From: Triparma columacea
Lineage: Eukaryota; Sar; Bolidophyceae; Parmales; Triparmaceae
Reading direction: 5' to 3'
Assembly: GCA_030267965.1 (NCBI GenBank)
Contig: BRYA01000618.1
Location: 1-64,000, forward strand
Length of the DNA stretch: 64,000 bases
Shown: positions 1 through 11,162 of the stretch, piece by piece
Numbering within the stretch: position 1 is the first letter of the stretch
Layout: each line of letters opens with the position of its first letter
Notes under the pieces: generated by a model
Told to the model about the DNA's origin: nothing
The model's input: only the letters and a program-made list of their open reading frames with translations
Databases searched by the model: none
Position numbers and translations under genes: made by a program

Positions 1-47
1 ACCCTAACCCTAACCCTAACCCTAACCCTAACCCTAACCCTAACCCT
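1..47. repeat. Telomere repeat array (CCCTAA)n
   Basis: Almost eight perfect copies of CCCTAA open the window. On the strand running to the chromosome end this reads TTAGGG, the telomere repeat of animals, fungi and heterokont algae. The window therefore begins at, or inside, a physical chromosome terminus. Confidence 0.97.
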
Positions 48-240
48 TTACACCCTTTACACCCTTTACACCCTTTACACCCTTTACACCCTTTACATTC
101 TCTACACCCTCTACACCCTCTACACCCTCTACACCCTCTACATTCTCTACACCTTTCACACCCTTCACACCCTTCACACACACCTTACCCTTACACCAAC
201 ACACACACACACACATACACACCTTCAAACACACTTACAA
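42..240. repeat. Subtelomeric degenerate 9-bp repeats
   Basis: Directly after the telomere come about six copies of CCCTTTACA, then CCCTCTACA and CCTTCACAC variants, ending in a CA-rich tract near 200-235. The unit resembles a stretched telomere repeat. One frame reads through as VKGVKGVEG-like residues, but this is a by-product of the repeat and not a gene. Confidence 0.9.
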
Positions 241-571
241 ACATTCACACACCATATCACCTTATACCCCCCTCTCCTCTACTCTCTTCCCTCACTTTCT
301 CTCTCTCCTCTACACAATCACACTCTTTTATCTTTTATTCATACCCACAAATATCTACTACATCTCCATTATACTCACAAATCACTATAACACTCCCACA
401 ATTTTTCAAAACTCCATACAAATTCACTGCACTTCCATAAAACTCACAAACTACTATAACATTCCCACAACATCTACATACATCATACTTACACAATATT
501 CCCAACAATAACAAATCAAATCAATTTCTCCTACAAATGTTGCTGCCCTATTAGTCACTCCCATTCTCATC
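241..571. other. Subtelomeric spacer, no gene seen
   Basis: AT- and C-rich sequence between the repeats and the stop codon of the first gene. It contains a loose duplicated segment with 'actccataca'/'acttccataa' and 'cacaatatt' words around 380-500. It presumably holds the 3' UTR of the minus-strand gene. I see no ORF or RNA gene. Confidence 0.6.
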
Positions 572-3500
572 TTAAATGGGCACAACACTGCTTACTTTAG
601 CCTTCCCACCTCCTACCCCTCTAATATCTCCACCATCATCGCCTCCAACACTTGTTCTCCTAATACTTGCTCTCATAGCAACCACTAGACCTTTCTCAGC
701 TTCAGCTCCAACACTCTTTCTCCTATAAGTTTCTTTTCTCCTTTCTTGTGCTGTTGGAATGTATTCCACTGGCACTCTTGCTCTCATAGCGTCATCGAAC
801 CATTTTGGCTTCTCTTCCAGCCATCTTTCCCAGTTAGCCTCTACCCAAGATTTCACATCCTCTTCAATTGCCTTCCAATGGTGCTTTGAAAACTCAAAAG
901 CATAAAGTGCTTTAACAGCGTCTGAACCCTCTCTTAAATTTTTCACCGTTAAGTCCTTACCCCTTTGCCAGCTGTAGAAGGTGCCCCAATATTTTTTCTC
1001 AATATTAAAGAAAAATACAGCAAACAACAGGGCTGTACATGGTATAAATATTCCAACTACTTTCCGTGCCAATTTAAGGACCTCATCTTCAACATCTCCC
1101 CTTTCAGCTACTAATATAGCTATTGGAAGACTTTCTATTGTCAAAATAAATCCAAAGATCCAATATAAACCTCCAACCTCATTGGGGTGTCTAAACTGTA
1201 CAATTGAAGTGAAATCTCCAACCACTTTCACCAACACTCTGCTGACAATGCTATTCACTATTTCTGCATTACCATCAAGACGCATCCAATACCAAAAGTC
1301 TCCTCTCAAGACCTTCACAATCAAATATAGACCAAGATCAGCCCCAACATAGAGCGAGACCCAATTACCACCAAGGAGCCCTAACACAACTATTGTCATG
1401 CACCTTATCATAAGCATACCTGCATTGAAGAGCATCATTAAAACAAATATGATAGATCTCTTGGTTGGATTTGCAGGCACATACCCATAGAAGTCAGGCA
1501 CTTGTTCTCTCTTCACCGGGTCAGTGTCAAAGTCATAACTGATAGTTGCTGATGCATAGCCTGTTGTCAAAGCTGAAATTGAAAGTGAGACCCAAGCTGC
1601 ATCCGTAACCACTCCATCACTTGTTGCAATAGCCATAAGTTGAATGATCACTCCTGGTATGGATTCTGCAAACATCTCGATCCCTTTCATGAAACTTAAC
1701 TCTGTAAGTGCATCTATTACTTGTCCAGCCTCTTGCTTTCTTCCCTTTGCTACCCTGTAAGCATCAACAGCAGGCTTAAAGCCAATCAAAATTGGAAAGC
1801 ACTCCCTAACCACCCTTAACATCCCCAACTTTTTGTTTTGTACCAAAACCAAAAGCATTTGCATCCCAATTGACACTGCCAAACTTGCCAAAGATGCCTT
1901 GAAGTACCCATACTTCTTATCACTCCAAAACATGTATGTCACATACACATCAGTGAGCAAATCAAAGATAGATGTTACAGCACCAACAGTAACTCGAAAC
2001 ATCATGCCCCACGGAGCCGTCTTCACTACACCCTTTCCAATCTCCACAAACATGCCCTCCATCCATGGAAACTCCTCAAACAGCTCCCCAACAGCCCTGT
2101 TCTGCAATCTCCACATATCTACCCCCGCCTCAATCAGCTTCCTGCTCTTCAAACAAGGCATCAAGTTGTTCCCAATCACCCTTGCCTCCTTCTCCTCAAC
2201 ACACTGTATCTTTGTAGACACTGAGCTGTTGGAGCTATACTCACAAAGCCTTGCCCTCTTCAGCAAAGTGCCAAACCAAGGGTACTTCTTTACAACCTCT
2301 CTCAAAGCAACATTCTTGTTGCAAACCTCCTCAATATGTCTCTCTCTGTCCTTCCTTGAATGTGCTCCTCCAAGTTGTCCTCCATCCCAAACCAAATCAG
2401 CACCCAAGGCCTCGCCAACTTGCTTAGACATCTCAACTAAAGGGACAAGGTCAATAAAGTAGCGTTGTGCTTCAGCAGCCTCGTCTAGGTGCCTCTCCAG
2501 AGTTGATATTGTTGCCTCCACACTCAAGCTTTCCCCAAGCTCTACCTTAGTGACAAATTCTACCTTGGTTGCCGTCTCTGCCTTTTTTGTGAACTTTATT
2601 GCGACTTGTTCTGATGCCCTTTGTGCAGTGCTTCTCAATAATCTAGATAACCTTTGTACAGGACTTCTCTGAGTGTTGCTAGGGTTGTTGCTCACAGAAT
2701 CACTTCTCTTCAAATTCTCCATTATTGGCTCCATTGTAATTACAATAGTTTCTTCGTCTACCTTGTGCAGCTTCATCACATTCCAGAACTCCCTATCGCT
2801 GTTCTTGACACCTTTTTTTGACTCCAACTTCTGCTTTCTCCTCACAACTACTTCCCATGCCCCCTTCTTCTCCTCAACAACCCTCTCAACATCTCCTGTT
2901 GTTTTTTGATGGACTCTGCTTCCAAAGTCCCAGAAGTAGGTAGCAGCTTCCTCCAAACCTGCTCTAACTGTCACTGTTGTCTTTCCCCATCCTTTTCCCA
3001 TCTCTTCCACCTTTATCCACGTATCTGAAAGAGGGAATGCACCTTTAACCTTTTGTTTGCCTTCAAGCTCTTTGAAGTTGTTGACAAAGTTCTCTGAGGT
3101 TGTGTTCTTCGTTACCTTTATATTTTTAATTACCTGTGTCCTTGCAAAGGCATCAATTTCTCTGCTCTTGTCAAACTTCTTTCTGAAGTGAATTAGTTTA
3201 GAAGCAAACTTGTGAGCTTGTCTGTTCATAACAAATTTTGGGACGTTGCCTCCAATATCAACTGTAGCTATCATTACTACTCTTGTCTGAGGGATCAACC
3301 CAACCTTTTCTAGTACTTCAAACAGCAGCACTGTCTTTGAAGAGCCTAGAACATTTCCTTGCTTGAGTGGGAACTCCTTGTTTAGTTCTGTAGTGTCCGT
3401 GTATACAACCCAGCATCTTTCTTTTATTCCTTCTTCTTTTTTCCAGACGCAGCTTGTCTTGTATTCTCTGTTTGAGAATCCAGGAATGCCCAGATTTCTC

Positions 3501-6500
3501 TCGCTCAGATAGAGTTGTGAGTGGTTGTTTAGCTTTTTAATCTCCTGTTTTACTACTCTCTTGTTTTCCAACCCAGCTAGATTCTCCCTTGAATCTTTGG
3601 TGAATTCGAATGCTACACACTCTTGCAGAGAAGCGTCTATAACTGCCTCGAAGACACCTGAAACAAGACTTTGGCCGTCAACATGTCCTGTCCTTATCTT
3701 GACCCTCTCATCAGGACTCTTCAGCTCATCAAAATTCCTCCCCTCCATGCACTTCTTGTAGAACTCTTTCCCTTTCCTAATTGCCCCTTTCTCCTCATCT
3801 GTATAATCTTGGTGTTCATTCTTGATGATGTTGGCAAGAGAGGCCAGTGCAGCTTTATCAACCTCTTCATCCCGCTTGAAGGAGTCCCTGAGCACTGCTA
3901 TTGTACTTAGTACTCGTGGAGTAGATTTGTCGACAACTTTTACTGGAATATATCCTCCTGTGTCCATAAATTGGGTCAATGTAAGTTTACACTGGAGAAT
4001 ACCATTATGGCCCTCAATATTCTTGGCAGTGAGAATGCCACTTGTTCTAGCAAGCACAAGCTTTCCAAGTTTTTCCCCATAGTCTACCTGCTCCTCTGCT
4101 GGGACAAATGCCAATGACATCTTGCCGTCTTGGTGTCCCTTTTGCCAAACATATCTCATGACGGCCTCTCTTTTCCGAAAGGGGAAGGGAAGCTTTGTTA
4201 CTACTGCAAATAGCTTCTCATTGATCCTTCCCTGTCCTTCCATCTTTATCTCAAGTCTTGCAGGCTCCCCTTTCTCTCTGCTCTTAAGCGTCCTCTCCCT
4301 GCTGCAGTACTCAAAGAACCAAGCAGCTGCTTCCTCGGCTGAGCAGTCGGTGATACACTCAGCTCTACCAAAAGTGAGTGTCTTTCTTCCTTCCTCCTGC
4401 TGCTTGTACATGATCTCCATCTTCACTCCCTCGTAAGGTGACTCGAGAGGCCCCCACCCTTTTTCATCCTCCCCACCAAAGAGCTCCTCTAACTCCCCAA
4501 ACACCATCTTCTGGTCCTCCTCCATTTCAACACCCTCCTTCATTCTCTCCACCAAGGCCCCCCTGACCTCAGCATCCACCTCCTTCCTGTTCCTCCTAAA
4601 CTTCTCCTGCAACTTGTTGGCTTGAATAAGCTGACTCTTTGCAAGGTAGTCAATTGCTTTGTCCATCAGTGTCTTTTGAAGGCCTTGGAAATGAAGATCA
4701 ACTGTCTGAATACGTGTCACTCTACAGACATTTGGGGCAATCTCATTGAAGAAGTAGACACCTGTAGTCTCTGCTAGCACAAATCCTTCCTTACTGAGGT
4801 CCTTGAAGCCTTCTCCTGGGTACTCTGTCAGTGGCACAAAAGCGAATATGTACGAAGTCCGGCCATTCTCAAGTTTGACTTCCTTCCACACATACCAAAT
4901 CTCAAATAGTCGATTGGTGGTGGCAGGAACCTTCACGCCCAAATGAAAGTGCATGCTTCTAGTTCCGTCGACGTCATTCCTAATCACCCTTGGTAAGTTC
5001 CCATTATTTTTGAAGTGCTCCTTTGAAGACTCAAATGTGTCAAGCAGAAATTGCTCTGCCAATACACTCTTTGCTGACTTGTCCACAGTGACCCCAAAGG
5101 CTGCCCACACATTGTCCCCCTTTCTCCACAAGAACTTGTCAATGCCCTCCTTCAGTGTCCCCTTGATTCTCTTCCCCTTCTTGTAGAGTTCATTCTCCAA
5201 CCCTCCAACTCCTTCCAGCATTCTCTCCTCCTTCACTGTCATCGGAGGCGGACTTGGAATAACCTCCTCCGTGAATTCCTTCTTCCTCCTCTCATCAACA
5301 ACCTCAGGCTTGTGAAAGTTCTTCTCGATCTCCTCCACCAGGCCTTTGATTGACGCGTAAATGGTGTTGACGTCCCCCCTTTTCCCCCCCTCACTTGCCA
5401 TTAGCCCAGAACTTTTGCTCCGTTTGATACCTATTGTTTTCTGACGGAACACACGCGTGCCTTCCAAGCCTGAGCTTCCTGGCGCAACCCCTTCAACCTC
5501 CTCGACTTCCATCAATCCGACAAGAGTGAGCGCGGTTTGCCCATATTCATAGCTCGAAAGCCTGATCTCACCCTCGACCCTCGCTCTCAGCGCATTCATG
5601 GAAGTCGCAATCTTGACAAGTTTCATCTTAGCCTCCTTCGGTAAGCTTTTCTTGTCCTCCGATGTAATAACGATGCACCAGCCTGAGCCTTCATTGCTTA
5701 CGACCCGCATTCTCAGAAGGTATTCGACGGGGTTTGTTGTCCCCTTGAAGAAATGCTGCCAAAACATAATGCTTCCTCCCTCCCCATCCCCTCCCTCATG
5801 AATAATCTCACGTCGGAATGCTCCCACACTTGAACTAGCGAGGATGTAATCGAGGACACGCTCTTTCTCGTCGTGAACGACTACGCCGACGTTCGCTCTC
5901 TTCGTATCCCACGACTGCTCGATGATGCCTTCAACGGCACCCCTCTCCACGAGCTTTCCCATCATGCTGTCATGAACCTTTCCATTCCTCTCTTCCCTTA
6001 GAATGTCGGAGTCGCTTCCAAGACTGACTGCTTTGAACACATATCTGGCGTCCTCATGAGACGTTTCAGTTGCTGCGGATGGCGTTTGTTAGTCAATATG
6101 AAAAAGATATCCACGCGTGCCCCTCGATGCCGCATGCGGTTGCCGTAGAAGCGCCCCATACGGTCGCCACAGAAGCGTCCCATGCGCGCCCCATGCGGTC
6201 GCCGCAGACGGAACCCACGCGGCCGCCAGAGACGGATCCCATGCGGTCGCCGCAGACCAGCGCACGCGCGCGTGCGCCGTGGCCGCCGCCCATCGAGCTC
6301 GTTGCCGAGGGCCAGGCCCTCCGCGAACGGCTCCGCACGTTCCGCACGCAGGCAGTGAGAAAAAACTACAAAGTTTCAACGCGCCCTCCCGCGACTCTCC
6401 CGCTCTCCCCTAGAGTATTAAAATGTATTTTTCTTTTCCAGCTCTCAACGCACAACTCACCTCGTCCGGCGTCATCATGACCATTTTCAGAGTCTGCGGT

Positions 6501-7663
6501 AATGGCGATTATGGCGTTGGTTATGTTAGTCAACATGAAGAGATTTCAACGCGTGCTCCTCGTTTCTGTGTAGCATATCAAGCGCCCCACGCGGTTGCCG
6601 CAGAAGCGTCCCATGCGGTCGCCGCAGAAGCGTCCCATGCGGTCGCCGCAGACGAAACCCACACGGTCGCCGGGGACGGATCCCATGCGGTCGCCGCAGA
6701 CCGGGGCGCGTTTCTGTGTAGCATATCAAGGGTCTCCCCCCCTACAACCTCCTGAAACGAACTTACCTTGGTCTTGTCCAGCGTCCTCTTGAGAGCTTTT
6801 AGATTTAGCGACTGCAAAGGGGACAACATTGTTGCAAAAGTGAGAACAAATACAAAGTTTCAACGCGCCCTCCCGCGACTCTCCCGCTCTCCCCTAGAGT
6901 ATTAAAATGTTTTTTCTTATCCGGCTCTCAACGCACAACTCACCTCGTCCGGCGTCCTTGTGAGACATTTCAGTTGCTGCAGTGGAAACGACAAAGAGGT
7001 GAAAAGTGAGCAAAAGTGGCAAACTTCATCTTGTCCTCCCACACATCTCCTGTCCACTCCTTGAGTATAAAAATGTTCTTTTTCTCCTCGAGCGCTCGAC
7101 GCTCACTCACCTCGTCTGGGTTCCCCATGATCACTTTCAGATTCTGCGGGTGTGGAAATGTTGATGTTTTTGAGTTTTTTTAAACCATTTCATCTGTCTT
7201 CCCAACGACCCCTTCTTTTTTACACTGCACCACCAAATTGGCAACCTTTTCATCTCACCCCCGACGCGAACTCACCTCGTCCAGCGTATCCATGAGGCCT
7301 ATCAATATCAGCAGTTGCCCCAAGGTTGACAGCATATTCATTTGCCTTAACGATATCAGCGGCAGTTTCGTGGTATTCGGTTACCTCAGCATCCCCAACA
7401 ATAGCAGACTGATCCGCGGCGGAATCAGCAGCGGCGGCAAGGAGGACAGCAAGGTCAGTTGCAGCACTGACAATGGCAGCATCTGTGCCAACGTGCGCAG
7501 TGCGCTTGACGGCAGCAACAAGGTCGTTGGCTGTCGATGCTGTAGATGCAAGATCGGCAGTATGTTGAGCTCTTGTTGCCCTTAAGTTGGCCTTCAATCC
7601 GGCTATCTCCTTGTCCCTCTGCTTCAAGATTGAGTTGAGTTTTACCACCTCACGGTCCGACAT
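572..7663 (-). CDS. Multi-START-domain transmembrane protein (2010 aa)
   Basis: Six exons: 7663-7276, 7143-7111, 6976-6944, 6811-6767, 6493-6461 and 6072-572; they sum to 6033 nt and close in frame. The large last exon has no ATG at its 5' end, so the upstream exons are needed. Residues 1-129 (MSDREVVKLN...) look like a coiled coil plus an Ala/Asp-rich stretch. Residues 130-190 are tandem 11-aa repeats (S/T-E-x-x-H-x-D-A-G-R). Then come four or five START-like lipid-binding segments of about 180 residues, with repeated 'FWxF..SR' and 'SGI/TGV' words. The C-terminal 650 residues carry about six to eight hydrophobic helices, including the motif FAESIPGVIIQL, which faintly recalls XK-related proteins. 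A membrane lipid sensor or transfer protein is inferred; the exact function is unknown. Confidence 0.8.
6125..6270. repeat. GC-rich minisatellite in intron (copy A)
   Basis: Tandem copies of a roughly 24-bp unit (catgcggtcgccgcagacgg and variants) inside the last intron of the multi-START gene. The same unit occurs again in the intron upstream, near 6588-6705. Confidence 0.8.
6376..6976 (-). repeat. Tandem exon-intron duplications in the multi-START gene
   Basis: The 33-nt exon plus the beginning of the following intron is repeated. Blocks at about 6376-6493 and 6859-6976 are nearly identical over about 100 bp, and a more diverged copy lies at 7020-7143. Each ends in the donor GAG|GTGAGT and keeps the same phase. 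The copies extend a run of 11-residue protein repeats. Confidence 0.85.
6588..6705. repeat. GC-rich minisatellite in intron (copy B)
   Basis: Second array of the same roughly 24-bp unit, in the intron between the 45-nt and 33-nt exons. A short word, tttctgtgtagcatatcaag, flanks it on both sides (about 6564 and 6712). Confidence 0.8.
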
Positions 7664-7829
7664 TAGCCTGTGAGAGCGCGGCGGGAAATGAAAGTGCGGA
7701 GGAAAGAGCTGGGTGAGACGCCTCGAAAATGTTTCGCATGGTCAGTCAGGCCCCCAGAGAGAAATCTTTTTTTCTCAGGGTCCAGGGTCCAGGGTCCAGG
7801 GTCACCGAAGACACCGACCGACCGAGGTC

Positions 7830-8310
7830 TCCTCATCATCTCTCTCCCGACCGATCCCTCTTCTGCCCTCGCCTTCCACACACGCCCCTCGCCTTCTCTC
7901 CCTCCTTACCTTTGTCTCGTCCCCTAGCTTTCCCTCCCCTCCACAAGTTTTCCCAAGTCCCTCCTCCCGAAGCTTCGAGAATAGGAGAGCTTACTCTGAA
8001 GCTATGACTACCTCTTGAACGATAAAAAAGACTTAACGAGGGAGCAGAAATTGCTACTTGGACACGGTGCCGTATAAAACTGCAATGAAAGGTACCGAAC
8101 AAAAATTAGGTTTGATATATATTTACTACCTGCTCTGGCCTCTTAGCAAAACAAATATCTGAAGTGACCGGCTTTACTCGGTTTGTACGTCTCGTTGCGG
8201 TTGTGCGTGTGACTAAGAACAGCCTTTCTCAATCGAAACTACAGCACTTTACACCCCTGGAACTCCCCCTCTCACTCCCTCGCCTCCCAATACCCTAATA
8301 ATCCTTTCCC
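7830..8310 (+). repeat. Dispersed repeat, left copy
   Basis: About 480 bp that recurs in inverted orientation at 61480-61945, at roughly 85-90% identity by eye. The core (about 8150-8240, containing gtgaccggctttactcggtt) is almost unchanged. It sits between the 5' end of the multi-START gene and the 3' end of the zinc-finger gene. I see no terminal inverted repeats and no long ORF. It may be a non-autonomous mobile element or a conserved non-coding block. Confidence 0.8.
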
Positions 8311-8407
8311 TAATTTGTACGCTTTCAAACCTTTGATAATGTTTATAACAAAGTCCGAAACGTTTCTGTCGACAATAGCGTGTTGTCCTTTACTTCACAC
8401 CCCAGAC

Positions 8408-10090
8408 TTACTTCCTCCCGAACATCCGGGCGAAGAATCCACGCCTCTTTGTTTTCCCGGATTTTTCTGATCCTGCTGAGCTTCCCCCCCCTCGGCCCTC
8501 GGACTCTTCCTTGTCGTTCGCTGGGGACTCAATCTCCATCTCGAATGTCGATTCATTCTCCCTCCTGCTTGAGCAAATTTCGCACTTTTTGGCGTCCATG
8601 TCTCTGTTGTGGAAGGTGCAGTTTTTGCACTCCCAGTTCACGGGCTCGTTTTTCTCCTCGGCGCTCTGGTCCTTCCTGGCGCTTCCGCAGGCTTCGCAGA
8701 CGAGGGCGTGCTCCTTGTCGTTTACGAGAGTGCACGTCCTGCAGACCCACTGGTGGGCTTGGATCTTTTCTGGAGACCTCCTTGCCTCCACCTTCGAGAC
8801 GTGCTCATAGTCATTCCAGCTTCCGTACATGTCCTCGAATATTCCCTTCCCCCTTGTCGCCCCTTTTTCCTTGCTCATCTTTGTCTCGTCATCGGGCTTG
8901 AGGCCCTCCTCAAAACTACCTCCGCCGCTCATCTTTTTAGTGAGCTTCATAACAAGCTTCTTCTCGTTGGGCGTGTCGAGCTCCGTCTTTTCCTCTTCCT
9001 CTCTGAGTTCGAGGTCACCAAGCTTAATGTGTGTCATAGGTGTCCTCTCCTTCTGCGCCTCCTCATTCCTAGCTTCCATGGGGCTGATCCTGTAGCGTGA
9101 TGGTGTTGCAACCGCCCCGACCTCGGGGGTAAGGCAAGATTTGGCGATTAAACTCTTTGTCGTCAGGTTCTTGCCGACGCTAGAAGGTTTGAAGTCGCCA
9201 GGGTCAGAGAATTCGGCAAACGGACCTGGTAGTGCCCCGTTCTTGAGCCTCTCCTTAGCCGGGGTGTTGTCCATCTTTACCTCAAACTGCGAGCGCACGG
9301 GGGGATCGCGGAAGGGGGGGGGAGGAGGGGGGGGGTGAGCTTGCTTCGAATTCCATGTTATCCGTTTCGTCGTCATTTCACCATTGCATTGACTCCGAGG
9401 CACTTTACACGCCCTCCAATCCCTCACCTTTTCCCAAACCTCCTCAGCCTCCCCCCCTTTCTCAATGACGACGAAATCTTCCTTCTCAGCCTCCAACTCT
9501 CCTGTTTGACCATCCTGTCCCCCGTCTTGCTTGTTGCCCGGTGGTGGGGTGGGGGGGTAGGGGAAGATGGGGGCCTTACCCTCTTCGTCGTTGTTCTCCG
9601 CAAGAGGGATCAAGCCAAGCTCTCTGGCGACTTCTTCTTCGGCCCTCACATCCTCGTCCTCCTCAACCTGAGCCTGAACCTGACCCCCCTCTACCTTCGA
9701 CTTTACAACCTCCTCCTCCTTTACAACCTCCACTGATGATGGGCCTTTCCCAGGAACGTCCCCGGTAGCGATAGCAATGTTTTCAGTCTCCGCGGCGCGC
9801 TGTTTCGGCTTCTTCTTCTTCTTTTTCTTCTTCCTATTTTTCTTGACAACCTGCTCTTCAGAGCCAACGACAGTTTGAGTTTTGTGATCCAATGTTGACT
9901 TCACAGCGGTATTTCCTCCTAGGGGCTTCGTCCCTGTGCTCAAACCGGCTGTCGTCGCGCCCTCATTGTTGGTAAGGTCCTTCAAAGTCGGCATCTTTCG
10001 CTCCAACTTAAATTCTTCGTGAAACAAGTGATGAATCCACAAAACGACTCCTTTTGACCTCCTTCCCATCTCGAATCTGGGCAGACTCAT
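8408..10090 (-). CDS. RanBP2-type zinc-finger protein
   Basis: Uninterrupted 560-codon frame. The C-terminal part carries two RanBP2-type zinc fingers: W-V-C-R-T-C-T...N...C-E-A-C-G and W-E-C-K-N-C-T...N...C-E-I-C-S, each with the W-x-C-x2-C...N...C-x2-C layout. The middle is acidic and low-complexity, with a polyproline run, and a Lys-rich block (KKNRKKKKKKKKPK, near residues 83-96) could be a nuclear signal. Such fingers bind Ran, ubiquitin or single-stranded RNA; which applies here cannot be told. The first ATG (10090) is used, but MPTLKDL about 33 codons later is an alternative start. The last residues (KTKRRGFFARMFGRK) are basic. Confidence 0.75.
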   Translation of the reverse strand: MSLPRFEMGRRSKGVVLWIHHLFHEEFKLERKMPTLKDLTNNEGATTAGLSTGTKPLGGNTAVKSTLDHKTQTVVGSEEQVVKKNRKKKKKKKKPKQRAAETENIAIATGDVPGKGPSSVEVVKEEEVVKSKVEGGQVQAQVEEDEDVRAEEEVARELGLIPLAENNDEEGKAPIFPYPPTPPPGNKQDGGQDGQTGELEAEKEDFVVIEKGGEAEEVWEKVRDWRACKVPRSQCNGEMTTKRITWNSKQAHPPPPPPPFRDPPVRSQFEVKMDNTPAKERLKNGALPGPFAEFSDPGDFKPSSVGKNLTTKSLIAKSCLTPEVGAVATPSRYRISPMEARNEEAQKERTPMTHIKLGDLELREEEEKTELDTPNEKKLVMKLTKKMSGGGSFEEGLKPDDETKMSKEKGATRGKGIFEDMYGSWNDYEHVSKVEARRSPEKIQAHQWVCRTCTLVNDKEHALVCEACGSARKDQSAEEKNEPVNWECKNCTFHNRDMDAKKCEICSSRRENESTFEMEIESPANDKEESEGRGGGSSAGSEKSGKTKRRGFFARMFGRK

Positions 10091-11162
10091 ATGGTCGGGC
10101 TGTCAAAATGCTGAAAAAAGGGTCACTTTCTCTGTCACTTTATTTGCTCATTTTGACAATATATTTAGATATAAATTATATATACGTACTCAGTTATATC
10201 GTATTAGTCAATATATCACATTTTTGTAATCCTAAGTTGCGTAATTCAACAAAAATGGACAAGATACAACTCGCTTGTCGTAGACTCTGGTAAGGCTAGA
10301 TCATCTCAACTCGAGCGAAAATGTTAACTAATGGACAACTGCGTGGTTCAGATGACGAGTGTGAAGCACGCCATATGGTGTTAGTTAACATTTTTAACTC
10401 GTAACCCACCTAACACCCCAAAAGCCAAACATAGCCAACGATGAAGCATCCATTAAACCACCAAATCAACTCATCGAGGCTTAAAAATACTCCGGCACAT
10501 CTTTTATATACATACTATAACTCGAATACTAAGTATCTACTTAGAAAAGCAAAACTAGATTTTATTCCACTTTACAGGAATAGAGCTGTAGGTAGAAAAC
10601 ACACGGAGGCTGTACCAGGAAAACTAACCCATTAATCAACAACTTAACGATTTTTATATTGAGGTACAGCGCAAACAGGTGTTCCCTATACGATCTTAGA
10701 GCGAGCGGTAAAAAGAAATACGTCTTTCGACGTCGTTAAAGTTCCAAACCCTCAAACTTTCCGGCCCCAACCCCATGATAAAACACAAAAGCACCATTAA
10801 AACACTTAGTTTAACTCGTTTACCCTTAAAATTACTTCGGAACATCTCATTTATACATACTAAACTTCAATACAAAGTATCTACTTACAAAAGCAACACG
10901 AATATAATCAAATACAAAATCTTAAAAGCCCCCAAAACCCCCAAATTTATTTTTTATTTATCATGTTGAAGACGGGCGAATTTTAAGCGCAAACTTTCGG
11001 AGCGGGTCGGGCGTACACAAATTAGTCTCTTCCAATTTTCCGCGGGTATGCGGCGCCGCGAACTTTCTTTTTTCTGGCAATAATGGTGCAAGGGGTTTTA
11101 GGCGTTTTGAGAGGGCGCCCATAGGACAGACTGACTTTCTCAACCTGCATGAAAATCTTGGG
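10091..11162. other. AT-rich intergenic region with diverged repeats
   Basis: About 1.07 kb with no convincing gene. The AT content is much higher than in neighbouring genes. It holds a diverged direct repeat of about 90 bp (10463-10552 and 10807-10896, both ending ...agtatctactta[g/c]aaaagcaa) and a 14-bp inverted repeat (10318-10331 / 10381-10394). Short ORFs here have no coding character. Confidence 0.7.
10318..10394. repeat. Inverted repeat with 14-bp perfect arms
   Basis: AAAATGTTAACTAA at 10318-10331 is matched by its reverse complement TTAGTTAACATTTT at 10381-10394. The 49-base loop holds a further short pairing (gcgtg near 10341 with cacgc near 10367). A transcript could fold into a nested stem-loop. 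It has no tRNA A/B boxes. Confidence 0.6.

Noticed and set aside
40..234. 64-codon minus-strand ORF (VKGVKGVEG repeats)
   Set aside because: It is translated subtelomeric satellite.
981..5801. Several plus-strand ORFs of 67-209 codons
   Set aside because: They lie entirely opposite the coding exon of the multi-START gene and lack family features.
6089..6829. Short ORFs of both strands with Arg/Ala-Ala-Thr repeats
   Set aside because: They read through the GC-rich minisatellites in introns of the multi-START gene.
10330..10380. Possible tRNA (gtggttcagatg)
   Set aside because: No acceptor stem, no B-box GGTTCRANTCC and no anticodon arm could be drawn.
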